NCBI RefSeq assembly: GCF_037113525.1
Contig: NZ_CP146963.1
Coordinates: 4,607,139-4,671,138 of the forward strand
Reading direction: 5' to 3'
DNA: 64,000 nucleotides
Source of the DNA: Butyrivibrio fibrisolvens
GTDB lineage: Bacteria; Bacillota; Clostridia; Lachnospirales; Lachnospiraceae
Shown here piece after piece: positions 7,448 to 15,408 of this stretch; within the stretch, counting starts at the first letter, position 1; the number at the start of each line of letters is the position of its first letter. Below the pieces are notes generated by a model that searched no databases, was not told the DNA's origin, and saw only the letters and a list, made by a program, of their open reading frames with translations. The translations under genes and the position numbers were made by a program.

Positions 7448-8377
7448 ATGAATTATTTAAATAATATACTTGGAACAAAATATCCGATCATTCAGGGAGC
7501 CATGGCCAACATCGCGACAGGCGCATTTGCAGCAGCATGTTCTAATGCAGGCGGACTTGGAATCATTGCTACAGGCGGTATGACTCCTGATGTTCTGAGA
7601 AAAGAAATTGAAGATGCAAGAAAGATAACAGATAAGCCTTTCGGCGTTAATCTCATGCTCATGCATCCTCAGACTGATGAATTCGTAAAGATCGTATGTG
7701 AGGAAAAAATTCCTTTCGTAACAACTGGTGCCGGTAATCCGGGTAAGTATATGGATCAGTTTAAAAAGGCAGGAATTTTTGTAATGCCTGTTGTTGCTGC
7801 TCCTATTCTTGCAAAGCACCTTGAAGACTGCGGTGCTGATGCGATCATTGCTGAAGGATGCGAATCCGGAGGACATATCGGAGAGATGACAACAATGACA
7901 CTTGTTCCTCAGGTGTGCGATGTTGTAAATATCCCTGTAATCGCAGCAGGCGGCGTAGCAGACAACAGACAGATGCGCGCAGTACTTGAGCTTGGAGCTT
8001 GCGGTGTACAGGTTGGAACATGTCTTCTTGGATCTATCGAATGTCCTATTCATGACAATTATAAAGAGGCGATCATCAAGGCTAAAGGAAGTGACACCAT
8101 CGTTACAGGACGTATCGGCGGAACTCCCGTACGTGTTCTTAAAAACAAGATGGCTCGCGAGTATGTTGCCAAGGAAAAAGAGGGTGCAACACTTGAAGAG
8201 CTTGAAAAATATACACTTGGATCACTAAGAAGAGCTGTATTTGAAGGTGATACAAGAACTGGTTCTCTTATGACAGGTCAGACCTGCGGACAGGTGACAA
8301 GCGTAAGGCCTGTAGCAGATATATTTGCAGACCTTTGCAGGGGGTTAGATTTCAGCAAAGTCAAAGAGGCTATATAA
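7448..8377 (+). CDS. fabK: FMN-dependent enoyl-ACP reductase II
   Basis: The 309-residue TIM-barrel flavoprotein of the nitronate monooxygenase/FabK family catalyses the last reduction of each elongation cycle. Characteristic segments are PIIQGAMANIATGAFAAACS, then NAGGLGIIATGG, AEGCESGGHIGEMTT and PVIAAGGVADNRQM. FabK replaces FabI in many Clostridia and Streptococci and is insensitive to triclosan. No fabI is seen here. AAAGAGG precedes the ATG. A nitronate monooxygenase role is possible for the family, but the position between fabH and fabD favours FabK. Confidence 0.92.
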   Translation: MNYLNNILGTKYPIIQGAMANIATGAFAAACSNAGGLGIIATGGMTPDVLRKEIEDARKITDKPFGVNLMLMHPQTDEFVKIVCEEKIPFVTTGAGNPGKYMDQFKKAGIFVMPVVAAPILAKHLEDCGADAIIAEGCESGGHIGEMTTMTLVPQVCDVVNIPVIAAGGVADNRQMRAVLELGACGVQVGTCLLGSIECPIHDNYKEAIIKAKGSDTIVTGRIGGTPVRVLKNKMAREYVAKEKEGATLEELEKYTLGSLRRAVFEGDTRTGSLMTGQTCGQVTSVRPVADIFADLCRGLDFSKVKEAI

Positions 8378-8426
8378 ATCTTATAAATTTGAATGATGTT
8401 ATGAATAAGGTTGTTCAATATATAAA

Positions 8427-8447
8427 GAGATATAAATGATATATCTC
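8427..8447 (+). other. Small hairpin between fabK and fabD
   Basis: GAGATAT (8427-8433) pairs with ATATCTC (8441-8447) around a 7-nt loop. It lies in the 98-nt AT-rich gap before fabD. No U-run follows, so it is more likely an RNA processing or stability element than a terminator. Confidence 0.35.
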
Positions 8448-8475
8448 ATGAATAGTATTTATGGAAAGGGAATAT

Positions 8476-9435
8476 ATGAAAAAAGCTATATTATATGCCG
8501 GTCAAGGCGCTCAGCATGCAGGTATGGGCAAGGATCTGTATGAAAAGTATACAACATTTGCAAAAGCCTTCGACTGCGCAAACGACGTTCTGGATTTCGA
8601 TCTTCACAAGCTCTGTTTCGAAGATCCAGATGGAGAGCTTATCAAAACTCAGTATACACAGCCCTGCATGGTTGCATTTGCTGCAGGTATGACAGCGCTT
8701 CTTAAAGAAAACGGATTTGAAGCTGATTACGTCGCAGGTCTTTCACTTGGCGAATATTCAGCATTAGAAGCTGCAGGTGTTCTTAGCGCAAGAGAGGCAA
8801 TTGAGCTTGCAGCATTCAGAGGAAAGGCAATGGCCAAGGCTGCAGAAGAAATCGACTGCGGCATGAGCGCTGTCCTTAATCTTGAGGAGGATGTTCTTAA
8901 CGAGTGCTGCGAAAAGGCAAGCAAGGAAACAGGCGAAGTAGTTATGATCTGTAACTTCAACTGCCCGGGCCAGCTCGTTATAAGCGGCCAGAAAGCTGCC
9001 GTAGATAAAGCAGGCGAGTATGCAAAGGAAGCCGGCGCTAAGCGCGTTCTTCCACTTTCTGTAAGCGGACCATTCCATACAAGCTTCATGAAGAGCGCCG
9101 GTGATGCTCTTTCAGATAAGTTCAAAGATATCTCCTGGGGCAAGGAATCAATCACAGTTCTCTATGATTATTTGGGAAAAGAAAATGAAGAAGGCCTTTC
9201 AATAGAGGATCTTTTAGTAAAACAGGTTCAGAGTCCTGTTCGTATGGAAGCTATCATCAGACGCTTATTTGAACTTGGCGTTAGAGAATTCGTAGAAGTT
9301 GGTCCAGGACATGCACTTTCAGGCTTTATCAAAAAGACTGCTAAAGCTATCGGCGTAGATGATTATGTGATCTACGGAGTAGAGACAGCTGCAGAATTCG
9401 AAGAGATGCTTTCGCAAAAGATGTTAACAGCATAA
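8476..9435 (+). CDS. fabD: Malonyl-CoA:ACP transacylase
   Basis: The enzyme moves malonyl from CoA to ACP. The family signature GQGAQHAGMG opens the protein. The nucleophile is Ser90 in AGLSLGEYSAL, and a conserved His follows in SGPFHTSFM. I chose ATG 8476 because GGAAAGGG lies 5 bases upstream and the next residues (MKKAILYAGQGAQ) match usual FabD starts. The upstream in-frame ATG 8461 overlaps that ribosome-binding site. The protein is 319 residues, a normal length. Confidence 0.94.
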   Translation: MKKAILYAGQGAQHAGMGKDLYEKYTTFAKAFDCANDVLDFDLHKLCFEDPDGELIKTQYTQPCMVAFAAGMTALLKENGFEADYVAGLSLGEYSALEAAGVLSAREAIELAAFRGKAMAKAAEEIDCGMSAVLNLEEDVLNECCEKASKETGEVVMICNFNCPGQLVISGQKAAVDKAGEYAKEAGAKRVLPLSVSGPFHTSFMKSAGDALSDKFKDISWGKESITVLYDYLGKENEEGLSIEDLLVKQVQSPVRMEAIIRRLFELGVREFVEVGPGHALSGFIKKTAKAIGVDDYVIYGVETAAEFEEMLSQKMLTA

Positions 9436-9437
9436 TT

Positions 9438-9460
9438 CTGATTTCTTATTTGTGAATCAG
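9438..9460 (+). other. Small hairpin between fabD and fabG
   Basis: CTGATT (9438-9443) pairs with AATCAG (9455-9460), just after the fabD stop. It lacks a following U-run. It sits in one of several 80-150-nt AT-rich gaps in this cluster. Confidence 0.3.
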
Positions 9461-9515
9461 GTATCAGGAATATTATTAGAATATTTTTTATTCATGAAAT
9501 AAAGAGGAATAACTA

Positions 9516-10277
9516 ATGAGTGAAACAAAAAGATGTGCCGTTATCACAGGAGGAAGCCGCGGTATTGGAAGAGCGATCGCAACTTCTTTTGCCAGAAAAG
9601 GTTATGACCTTGTGATCGGATACGCCGGTAACAGCGCTAAAGCTGATGAAACAAGAGAGCTTTGTTTTAGTGCAGCTACGGAAAAAGGAAAAGATATACG
9701 AGTAATATCCGTTCAGGGAGACGTTTCTACAGAGGAAGGTGCTAAAGCCTTAACAGAAACTGCCATGAACGAATTTGGACGAATCGATGTCCTTGTTAAT
9801 AACGCAGGTATCACAAGAGATGGCCTTCTCATGAGAATGAACACTTCTGATTTTGATGATGTTATCTCAACAAACCTTCGCGGCGCTTTCCTTATGACAA
9901 GGGAAGTTACAAGGCCTATGATGAAGCAGCGCTATGGCCGTATCATCAATCTTTCAAGTATTGTTGGTCTTCACGGTAACGCAGGTCAGATCAACTATTC
10001 TGCAAGTAAGGCAGGTCTTATAGGTCTTACAAAGTCTACAGCCAAGGAGCTTGCTTCAAGAAATATTACATGTAATGCGATAGCTCCAGGATTCATCAAC
10101 ACAGATATGACCAAGGAGATGACAGATGCTGCCAAGGAGGCAACCTTTGCAACTATCCCTATGAAGAAGGCGGGCGAGCCTGAGGATATAGCAAATGCAG
10201 CTACTTTCCTTGCATCTGAAAAGTCATCCTATATCACAGGTCAGGTTCTTGGAGTTGATGGCGGCATGGGATGCTGA
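9516..10277 (+). CDS. fabG: 3-oxoacyl-ACP reductase
   Basis: The 253-residue short-chain dehydrogenase reduces beta-ketoacyl-ACP with NADPH. It shows the nucleotide-binding TGGSRGIGRAIA at residues 11-22, NNAG at 95-98, and catalytic Ser148, Tyr161 and Lys165 (YSASK). The C-terminal GQVLGVDGG is typical of FabG. AAGAGG precedes the ATG. Neighbouring fabD and fabF fix its role as the fatty-acid reductase rather than another family member. Confidence 0.95.
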   Translation: MSETKRCAVITGGSRGIGRAIATSFARKGYDLVIGYAGNSAKADETRELCFSAATEKGKDIRVISVQGDVSTEEGAKALTETAMNEFGRIDVLVNNAGITRDGLLMRMNTSDFDDVISTNLRGAFLMTREVTRPMMKQRYGRIINLSSIVGLHGNAGQINYSASKAGLIGLTKSTAKELASRNITCNAIAPGFINTDMTKEMTDAAKEATFATIPMKKAGEPEDIANAATFLASEKSSYITGQVLGVDGGMGC

Positions 10278-10290
10278 GATTAGCATAGAT

Positions 10291-10327
10291 AAGTATTTAG
10301 TATATTAGTTCATGTTATTAAATACTT
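10291..10327 (+). other. Small hairpin between fabG and fabF
   Basis: AAGTATTTA (10291-10299) pairs with TAAATACTT (10319-10327) in the 156-nt AT-rich gap before fabF. The stem is AT-only and there is no clear terminator tail. No other gene or motif is evident in the gap. Confidence 0.35.
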
Positions 10328-10433
10328 TTGATATATGTCTTTAGTTATCTTCAATATGTATTTCTAAATGAAATCACTTAGTTTGCAATAGCGTTTTTTA
10401 TTATTGAGTATCAAGAATTTATAAGGAGTTTTT

Positions 10434-11723
10434 ATGCGTAGAGTCGTCGTAACAGGAATTGGAACCGTTAACCCTACCGGCAACAGCGTTTCAGAAAGCT
10501 GGGATGCTATCAGGAATGGTGAGTGCGGAATTGGCCCCATAACTTATTTTGACACAACAGATTTTAAGGTTAAGGTTGCCGGTGAAGTTAAGGATTTCGA
10601 TGTTTCAAAGCGTCTTAACAAGCGTGAAGCAAGACGTATGGCACCGTTCACACAGTATGCTTTATATGCTGCAGAAGAAGCTATCCTTGATTCAGGTCTT
10701 GTGGATCAGAACCAGAAGGATGAAGAGGGCAAAGAGATACCTTTTTATGAAGCAAAGGTAAATGCAGATGAAGCTGCAAACTGCGGCGTTATCATTTCAA
10801 GTGGTATCGGCGGCATCGGTATCATCGAGCAGGAGCATACAAGAGGTCAGGAAAGAGGCTGGGAGCGTGTATCTCCTTTCTATATTCCAACTTCTATCTC
10901 AAATATGGCTGCCGGAAGAGTTGCTATATCCCACGGCCTTAAGGGTATGTGTACATGTCCTGTTACAGCCTGCGCAGGCGGAACTAATGCTGTAGGTGAT
11001 GCCTTCCACAGAGTACGTGACGGCTATGAAGATGTTATGGTATGCGGCGGTGCAGAAGGTTCTATCACTCCTTTATCAATCGGTGGATTCTCTTCTATGA
11101 CAGCACTTTCCTACTCAGAAGATCCTGAGCGTGCAAGTATTCCTTTTGACGCAGACAGAAGCGGATTTGTTATGGGCGAAGGAAGCGGCGTACTTGTTCT
11201 TGAAGAGCTTGAACATGCCAAGAAAAGAGGCGCTCACATCTATGCTGAGATCGTTGGATACGGCGCTAACTGCGATGCTTATCACATCACTGCTCCAGAC
11301 CCTGAAGGAAACGGTGCAGCAGATTGTATGAGACTTGCTCTTAAGGATGCAGGAATCAAGGCTTCTGACATCTCTTATATCAACGCTCATGGTACATCAA
11401 CTCACCTTAACGATGCAGGCGAGACCAAGGCTATCAAGAAGGTATTTGGCGATGATGCTTACAAGGTTCCTGTATCAAGTACAAAATCTATGACAGGTCA
11501 TCTTCTTGGCGGCGCTGGCGGAGTTGAAGCGGTATTCTGCGTAAAGGCTGTAGATGAGGGATTTATTCCAGCAACTATCGGTTACAAGAATCCTGATCCG
11601 GAGTGCGATCTTGATATCGTTCCTAATGAAGGAAGAAACGCAGATGTTGAATACGCAATGAGTAACTCCCTTGGATTTGGCGGCCACAATGCATGCCTTA
11701 TATTCAAGAAGTATACTGCTTAA
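10434..11723 (+). CDS. fabF: 3-oxoacyl-ACP synthase II
   Basis: This 429-residue elongating condensing enzyme has Cys180 in VTACAGGTNAVGDAF, His in NAHGTSTHLND and His in KSMTGHLLGGAGG. It extends acyl-ACP with malonyl-ACP. The length exceeds the roughly 412 residues of typical FabF because of an inserted acidic/lysine segment at about residues 91-113 (DQNQKDEEGKEIPFYEAKVN). AAGGAG precedes the ATG. A family B hairpin begins 17 nt after the stop and separates it from fabZ. Confidence 0.95.
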   Translation: MRRVVVTGIGTVNPTGNSVSESWDAIRNGECGIGPITYFDTTDFKVKVAGEVKDFDVSKRLNKREARRMAPFTQYALYAAEEAILDSGLVDQNQKDEEGKEIPFYEAKVNADEAANCGVIISSGIGGIGIIEQEHTRGQERGWERVSPFYIPTSISNMAAGRVAISHGLKGMCTCPVTACAGGTNAVGDAFHRVRDGYEDVMVCGGAEGSITPLSIGGFSSMTALSYSEDPERASIPFDADRSGFVMGEGSGVLVLEELEHAKKRGAHIYAEIVGYGANCDAYHITAPDPEGNGAADCMRLALKDAGIKASDISYINAHGTSTHLNDAGETKAIKKVFGDDAYKVPVSSTKSMTGHLLGGAGGVEAVFCVKAVDEGFIPATIGYKNPDPECDLDIVPNEGRNADVEYAMSNSLGFGGHNACLIFKKYTA

Positions 11724-11739
11724 TTATTGGGGCTTTGCC

Positions 11740-11912
11740 TTTCAGGGGCGTGACTTAATAAAATCATAAGCCTCATGTGAAAAAATTCTAGATTCTTCTA
11801 AGTGTCTTATCCGCTGACGTGAACACGCTGTACTTTCGCTCCTAAGACACTAAGAATAATCAAGAATTTTTTCAAAATCGGCTTATGACTTTATTAAGTC
11901 ACGCCCCTGAAA
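11740..11912 (+). repeat. Long hairpin element, family B copy 1
   Basis: The 173-nt inverted repeat has outer arms TTTCAGGGGCGTGACTTAAT and ATTAAGTCACGCCCCTGAAA. A second paired stretch is CATAAGCC with GGCTTATG. The apex is a 49-nt core at 11802-11850, starting GTGTCTTATCCGCT and ending GCTCCTAAGACAC. The same 49-nt core lies on the minus strand at 28773-28821 in a hairpin with unrelated arms. In both places the core is in the sense of the gene it follows (fabF here, 17 nt upstream). It may attenuate or end transcription, or protect the 3' end. Confidence 0.8.
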
Positions 11913-11973
11913 TCCAAGTTTCCGTAATATTTATATAGTTATTGAATCATAATAGTGAATTAAGAGGTGACAT

Positions 11974-12438
11974 ATGTCATTACCTAAGGAACCAAGAGAA
12001 AATCCAAATAAGCTTAGTGCTAAGGAAATCGCGGGGATACTTCCGCATCGTTATCCTTTCGCGCTTGTAGATGTCATAGAAGATTATGAGCCTGGAGCGT
12101 GGGCTATTGGAAGAAAATGCGTTACTATGAATGAGCCGTTCTTCCAGGGACACTTTCCGGGTGAGCCTATTATGCCAGGTGTACTTCTTCTTGAAGCACT
12201 GGCGCAAACAGGGGCTGTGGCTCTTCTTTCAATGCCGGAGAACAGGGGGAAGATTGCTCTGTTTGGTGGTGTTAATAAGGCTCGTTTTAAGAAGCAGGTT
12301 GTTCCGGGGGATGTTGTAGAGCTTAAGTGCGAGCTGGTTCGTCAGGAAGGGCCTCTTGGTATTGCAAGTGCTGAGGCTCGTGTTGATGGCAAGATTGCAG
12401 TTAAAGCTGAGCTTATGTTTGCCGTATCAATGGATTAA
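11974..12438 (+). CDS. fabZ: 3-hydroxyacyl-ACP dehydratase
   Basis: This 154-residue hotdog-fold enzyme dehydrates beta-hydroxyacyl-ACP. HRYPFALVD is followed by the catalytic His60 in GHFPGEPIMPGV and Glu74 in LLLEALAQ. TAAGAGGTG precedes the ATG. It ends the enzyme part of the cluster. In related Clostridia accB usually lies just before fabZ and accC just after; both are absent here, and the family B hairpin occupies the upstream gap. Confidence 0.95.
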   Translation: MSLPKEPRENPNKLSAKEIAGILPHRYPFALVDVIEDYEPGAWAIGRKCVTMNEPFFQGHFPGEPIMPGVLLLEALAQTGAVALLSMPENRGKIALFGGVNKARFKKQVVPGDVVELKCELVRQEGPLGIASAEARVDGKIAVKAELMFAVSMD

Positions 12439-12454
12439 ATATAGTAATTTGTAT

Positions 12455-12468
12455 TTTTTGATCAAAAA
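12455..12468. promoter_or_regulatory. Palindrome TTTTTGATCAAAAA, possible FabT-like operator
   Basis: This is a perfect 14-bp palindrome between fabZ and the MarR gene. FabT operators in Streptococci are AT-rich palindromes of the TTTGATTATCAAA kind, and this one shares the TTGAT half. It could also help end fabZ transcription. Binding by the neighbouring MarR protein is an inference. Confidence 0.4.
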
Positions 12469-12630
12469 GATATACATTTTTGTCAAAAACATATAGTCGC
12501 TAATAGTTCAAAATACAGATTAACGCTAAATTATAAGTCTTTTTTACATTGATTCTTCTTTTTGATCTATAAAACTGTTATACTTAAAGTGCAATAAATT
12601 TTTTAATTAACAGGATGAATTAATTGTATT

Positions 12631-12644
12631 TTGATCGTTATCAA
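12631..12644. promoter_or_regulatory. Palindrome TTGATCGTTATCAA, possible MarR/FabT-like operator
   Basis: TTGAT and ATCAA flank CGTT, 45 bp before the MarR start codon. Together with the palindrome at 12455 and a TTTTTGATC at about 12563 it makes three TTGAT-type sites in the 250-bp gap. This layout suits autoregulation. The rest of the gap is AT-rich with no gene. Confidence 0.45.
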
Positions 12645-12688
12645 GAACAATTAGTCAAATATGTTTTTTAGTATAGCAGGAGGCAAAG

Positions 12689-13171
12689 ATGGATAAGCTT
12701 AGCAAGGCTCTATCAGATATTTACAGTAAATTCAGGATACATTTTTATATGCAGATCTTTTCAAATTTTGAAACACGTGAAGCAACGCTCACGACTGTTG
12801 AGACTTTCAGTATGGAATGTATCAGCGCTCTTAAGAATCCAACCATAGCTGAATTTGCTCATATGATGAATATCTCTGCGCCTAATGCAGCGTACAGGGT
12901 CAACAGTCTTCTTCAGAAGGGCTATATTGAGAAAATTCAGTCCAAAGAAGATCAGCGTGAGTACCATATACGTCCAACTAAAAAATACATAAACTATTCT
13001 AATATCTATGAGTCATATCTTAAGACTATAGATGAAAGATGCAAAGAGCGTTTTTCAGAGGAAGACTATAACAAGCTCAAAGAGATGCTTAATATCATCG
13101 ACACCGAGCTTATGCCGGAGTTGAATCTTGAGCATATCAAAAAGGCTTCCAAAAAGAACAAAGGGAACTGA
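12689..13171 (+). CDS. MarR family transcriptional regulator, possibly of fatty-acid synthesis
   Basis: The 160-residue protein has the MarR winged helix: helices around PTIAEFAHMMNISAPNAAYR, then VNSLLQKGYIEKIQSKEDQR, which forms the wing. MarR proteins bind palindromes as dimers. FabT, which controls FabK-type clusters in Streptococci, belongs to this family, and TTGAT palindromes lie upstream here. It is at the 3' end of the cluster rather than the 5' end usual for fabT, so the FabT role is a guess. AGGAGG precedes the ATG. The TerB-type gene starts 3 nt after its stop, so the two are probably co-transcribed. Confidence 0.85.
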   Translation: MDKLSKALSDIYSKFRIHFYMQIFSNFETREATLTTVETFSMECISALKNPTIAEFAHMMNISAPNAAYRVNSLLQKGYIEKIQSKEDQREYHIRPTKKYINYSNIYESYLKTIDERCKERFSEEDYNKLKEMLNIIDTELMPELNLEHIKKASKKNKGN

Positions 13172-13174
13172 TAG

Positions 13175-15343
13175 ATGATTCCCGATGGCTCTCTTCGTTA
13201 TGATATCTTAGATTATTCCAATAACAAATATAATATAAAGCCAATTTATCCGTGGACTCTTCTGCCTGAGTATGCAGTGCTCAGGCATGAGAGTTCTCTT
13301 AAATGGTACGCACTTTTTATGAATGTGGACGGTCAGCGCCTGGGTCTTACCCCCGGGCGTATTTATGATGTCATAGATCTACGCTGTCCCGACGCTGAGA
13401 TTCCATCTCTTTTGGAAAAAGAGGGATTTCTTCCTGCGTACCATATGAGTAAAAAGAACTGGGTAACGATCCTTTTGGATGGGAGTGTGGCGCTTGATGA
13501 GATCATAAAGCTATTGGATGAAAGTTATGAGATAACAAGGGATAGGAAAGATATTTCGGCTTCCTCTAATGGAAATCAAAGAAATATAAATGATGATAGA
13601 TATCTTGGATCTGATACTGTTAATAAATCTATTAATAAGTCGATAGATTATCATAAATCAATAGATATAGATTATCCCAAGACTAGCGGCAGTTCCGATT
13701 ATTCAGACAACTACTCTAATACAGGTAATGTTGTCTTTACAGGAACATACAAGGACCAGCCATTATCATTTGGTGGCCGCAGACATGTAGATGAAAGCCT
13801 TCCTCCAAGAATAGCTGAGATGAAGGCCTTATATAACGTTATTGATTCAAGGCCTGGAGCTGATGGATATTATTTCTACAAGCAGGGTAAGTTCATGGAA
13901 GATTATGAGGAAAGCTATGACTTCCATGGAAGGTTCATGCGCTTTTTCCCAACATATCATGTCATGAACAATGACCAGCTCCGCGGCTATTTTGATTTTA
14001 GAAGACGAATAAGAGAGGGAGATACTGATACTAATTCCATCTCCTTTGTGTATGTATACCTTTACGAACTTTTATGCAATATTGGTGTATCTGATCCTGA
14101 GGATGGATTTAGGAAGATCCTTCACATAGATGAAGTTTTTGGTAAGGTCGATACCTCTATGCATGACTATATCAAGGAATGGCTCATCGACTACGTGGTT
14201 TATTATGACCTTCCTGTAAGTCTTCTTGAAGGCATCTATGACAAGGGTGTTGATGATAGTCTGTCTACTCTTTTTAGTTATGAAAAATATATTTTGGAAG
14301 CTACGGATCGGAGTAAGAATTCTTTAAAAGAAAACGACAATTCTTCTGAATCAGAAAATGATGAGTTTAATTTAAGTGAAGAAGATACTCATAAGATTTT
14401 TGAAGCAATTGATGCTCTCTCCTCCTATTCTCTTTCGGGTTCTTTGTTCTATAGGAAGAATCCTAAGGATATGGAAGAGATCGCGGTCAGGGCTTATAGA
14501 GCCATATCCCTCTTTTATCAGGAACATGACAAGCCTATGCTCCTTGAGAAGTGTTTTGGAGCAAGGGGAATCTATCCTTATCACATGTTCAGGAAGGCCC
14601 TCTTCTACGACCACTTAAGGTACGACAACTACGAATACCGCTTTAGCAGCTGCCGCGTTTACAGGTGCAAAGAGGGTCACTGGAGCGTTGAAACTTACAG
14701 AGAGATAAATGGTAAGAGCAGCGACCTTGGCGCCATCTGCAGGGAGATAGACAGACTGTGCAGACGGAAGTTTTCTTTTGGGCATCCGCTTCAGCAAAAG
14801 CTTAATCTCCCGCTTGTGATCCAGGCTATAACTGATGAGATTGATGCTTATATCAGGAAAAAAGAGGAAGCTGCAAGGCCTAAGATACATATCGATTTTG
14901 ATAAATTATCTGGTATCAGAAAGGATGCTGCTTATACAAGAGAGCAGCTCATTACAGCTGAAGAGATGTCTGATGAAGATGAGTTTATGGCGTTTGATGA
15001 TAGTAAGGCTGCTTCCTTTGAAGAAGATATTGTTAGTGGTACTGTTCAAGAGATTGATAATATGAGTAATGATGCTGTGGTTAACACAAATGTTGAAGCT
15101 GCAACATCGTCATCAATTCTCTCAGAGCACCAGCTGAAAATCGTTAATCTCCTGCTCTCGGGAGGAAACGTAAGTGAATATGTCTCAGCTAATCACCTTA
15201 TGCTATCTATAGAAATAGATTCGATCAATGAGGTTATGTACGATGAAATAGGCGATACTGTCATTGAATTTGACGGGGAGTCTCCTACTCTTGTTGAAGA
15301 TTATGTAGAGGATATTAAAGAGATTCTTGGGATTGGTCAGTAA
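13175..15343 (+). CDS. TerB-N/TerB-C domain protein with N-terminal YjbR/MmcQ-like domain
   Basis: I read three parts in this 722-residue protein. Residues 1-120 resemble YjbR/MmcQ (HESSLKWYALFMNVDGQRLG, ending GFLPAYHMSKKNWVTILLDG). After a Ser/Asn/Asp-rich linker, residues about 215-480 form a TerB-N region (EMKALYNVIDSRPGADGYYF, YDFHGRFMRFFPTYH). The end (about 640-722, HQLKIVNLLLSGGNVSEYV onward) resembles TerB-C. TerB-N/TerB-C proteins are known from comparative genomics to occur with a BrxD-like ATPase and an Lhr-like helicase, and both are in this window (28895 and 34991). A DNA-processing or defence role is inferred. AAGGGA precedes the ATG. Confidence 0.7.
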   Translation: MIPDGSLRYDILDYSNNKYNIKPIYPWTLLPEYAVLRHESSLKWYALFMNVDGQRLGLTPGRIYDVIDLRCPDAEIPSLLEKEGFLPAYHMSKKNWVTILLDGSVALDEIIKLLDESYEITRDRKDISASSNGNQRNINDDRYLGSDTVNKSINKSIDYHKSIDIDYPKTSGSSDYSDNYSNTGNVVFTGTYKDQPLSFGGRRHVDESLPPRIAEMKALYNVIDSRPGADGYYFYKQGKFMEDYEESYDFHGRFMRFFPTYHVMNNDQLRGYFDFRRRIREGDTDTNSISFVYVYLYELLCNIGVSDPEDGFRKILHIDEVFGKVDTSMHDYIKEWLIDYVVYYDLPVSLLEGIYDKGVDDSLSTLFSYEKYILEATDRSKNSLKENDNSSESENDEFNLSEEDTHKIFEAIDALSSYSLSGSLFYRKNPKDMEEIAVRAYRAISLFYQEHDKPMLLEKCFGARGIYPYHMFRKALFYDHLRYDNYEYRFSSCRVYRCKEGHWSVETYREINGKSSDLGAICREIDRLCRRKFSFGHPLQQKLNLPLVIQAITDEIDAYIRKKEEAARPKIHIDFDKLSGIRKDAAYTREQLITAEEMSDEDEFMAFDDSKAASFEEDIVSGTVQEIDNMSNDAVVNTNVEAATSSSILSEHQLKIVNLLLSGGNVSEYVSANHLMLSIEIDSINEVMYDEIGDTVIEFDGESPTLVEDYVEDIKEILGIGQ

Positions 15344-15364
15344 CTCTGATTGAGGAATGATACC

Positions 15365-15406
15365 AAAAAACGAATTGGCAGCGTTCATGCTGTCAATTCG
15401 TTTTTT
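15365..15406. terminator. Bidirectional terminator
   Basis: AAAAAACGAATTG and CAATTCGTTTTTT flank an inner CAGC-GTTCAT-GCTG stem with one bulge. A-run and T-run on either side serve both strands. It lies between the convergent TerB-type and DUF4143 ATPase genes. Confidence 0.9.
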
Positions 15407-15408
15407 CA

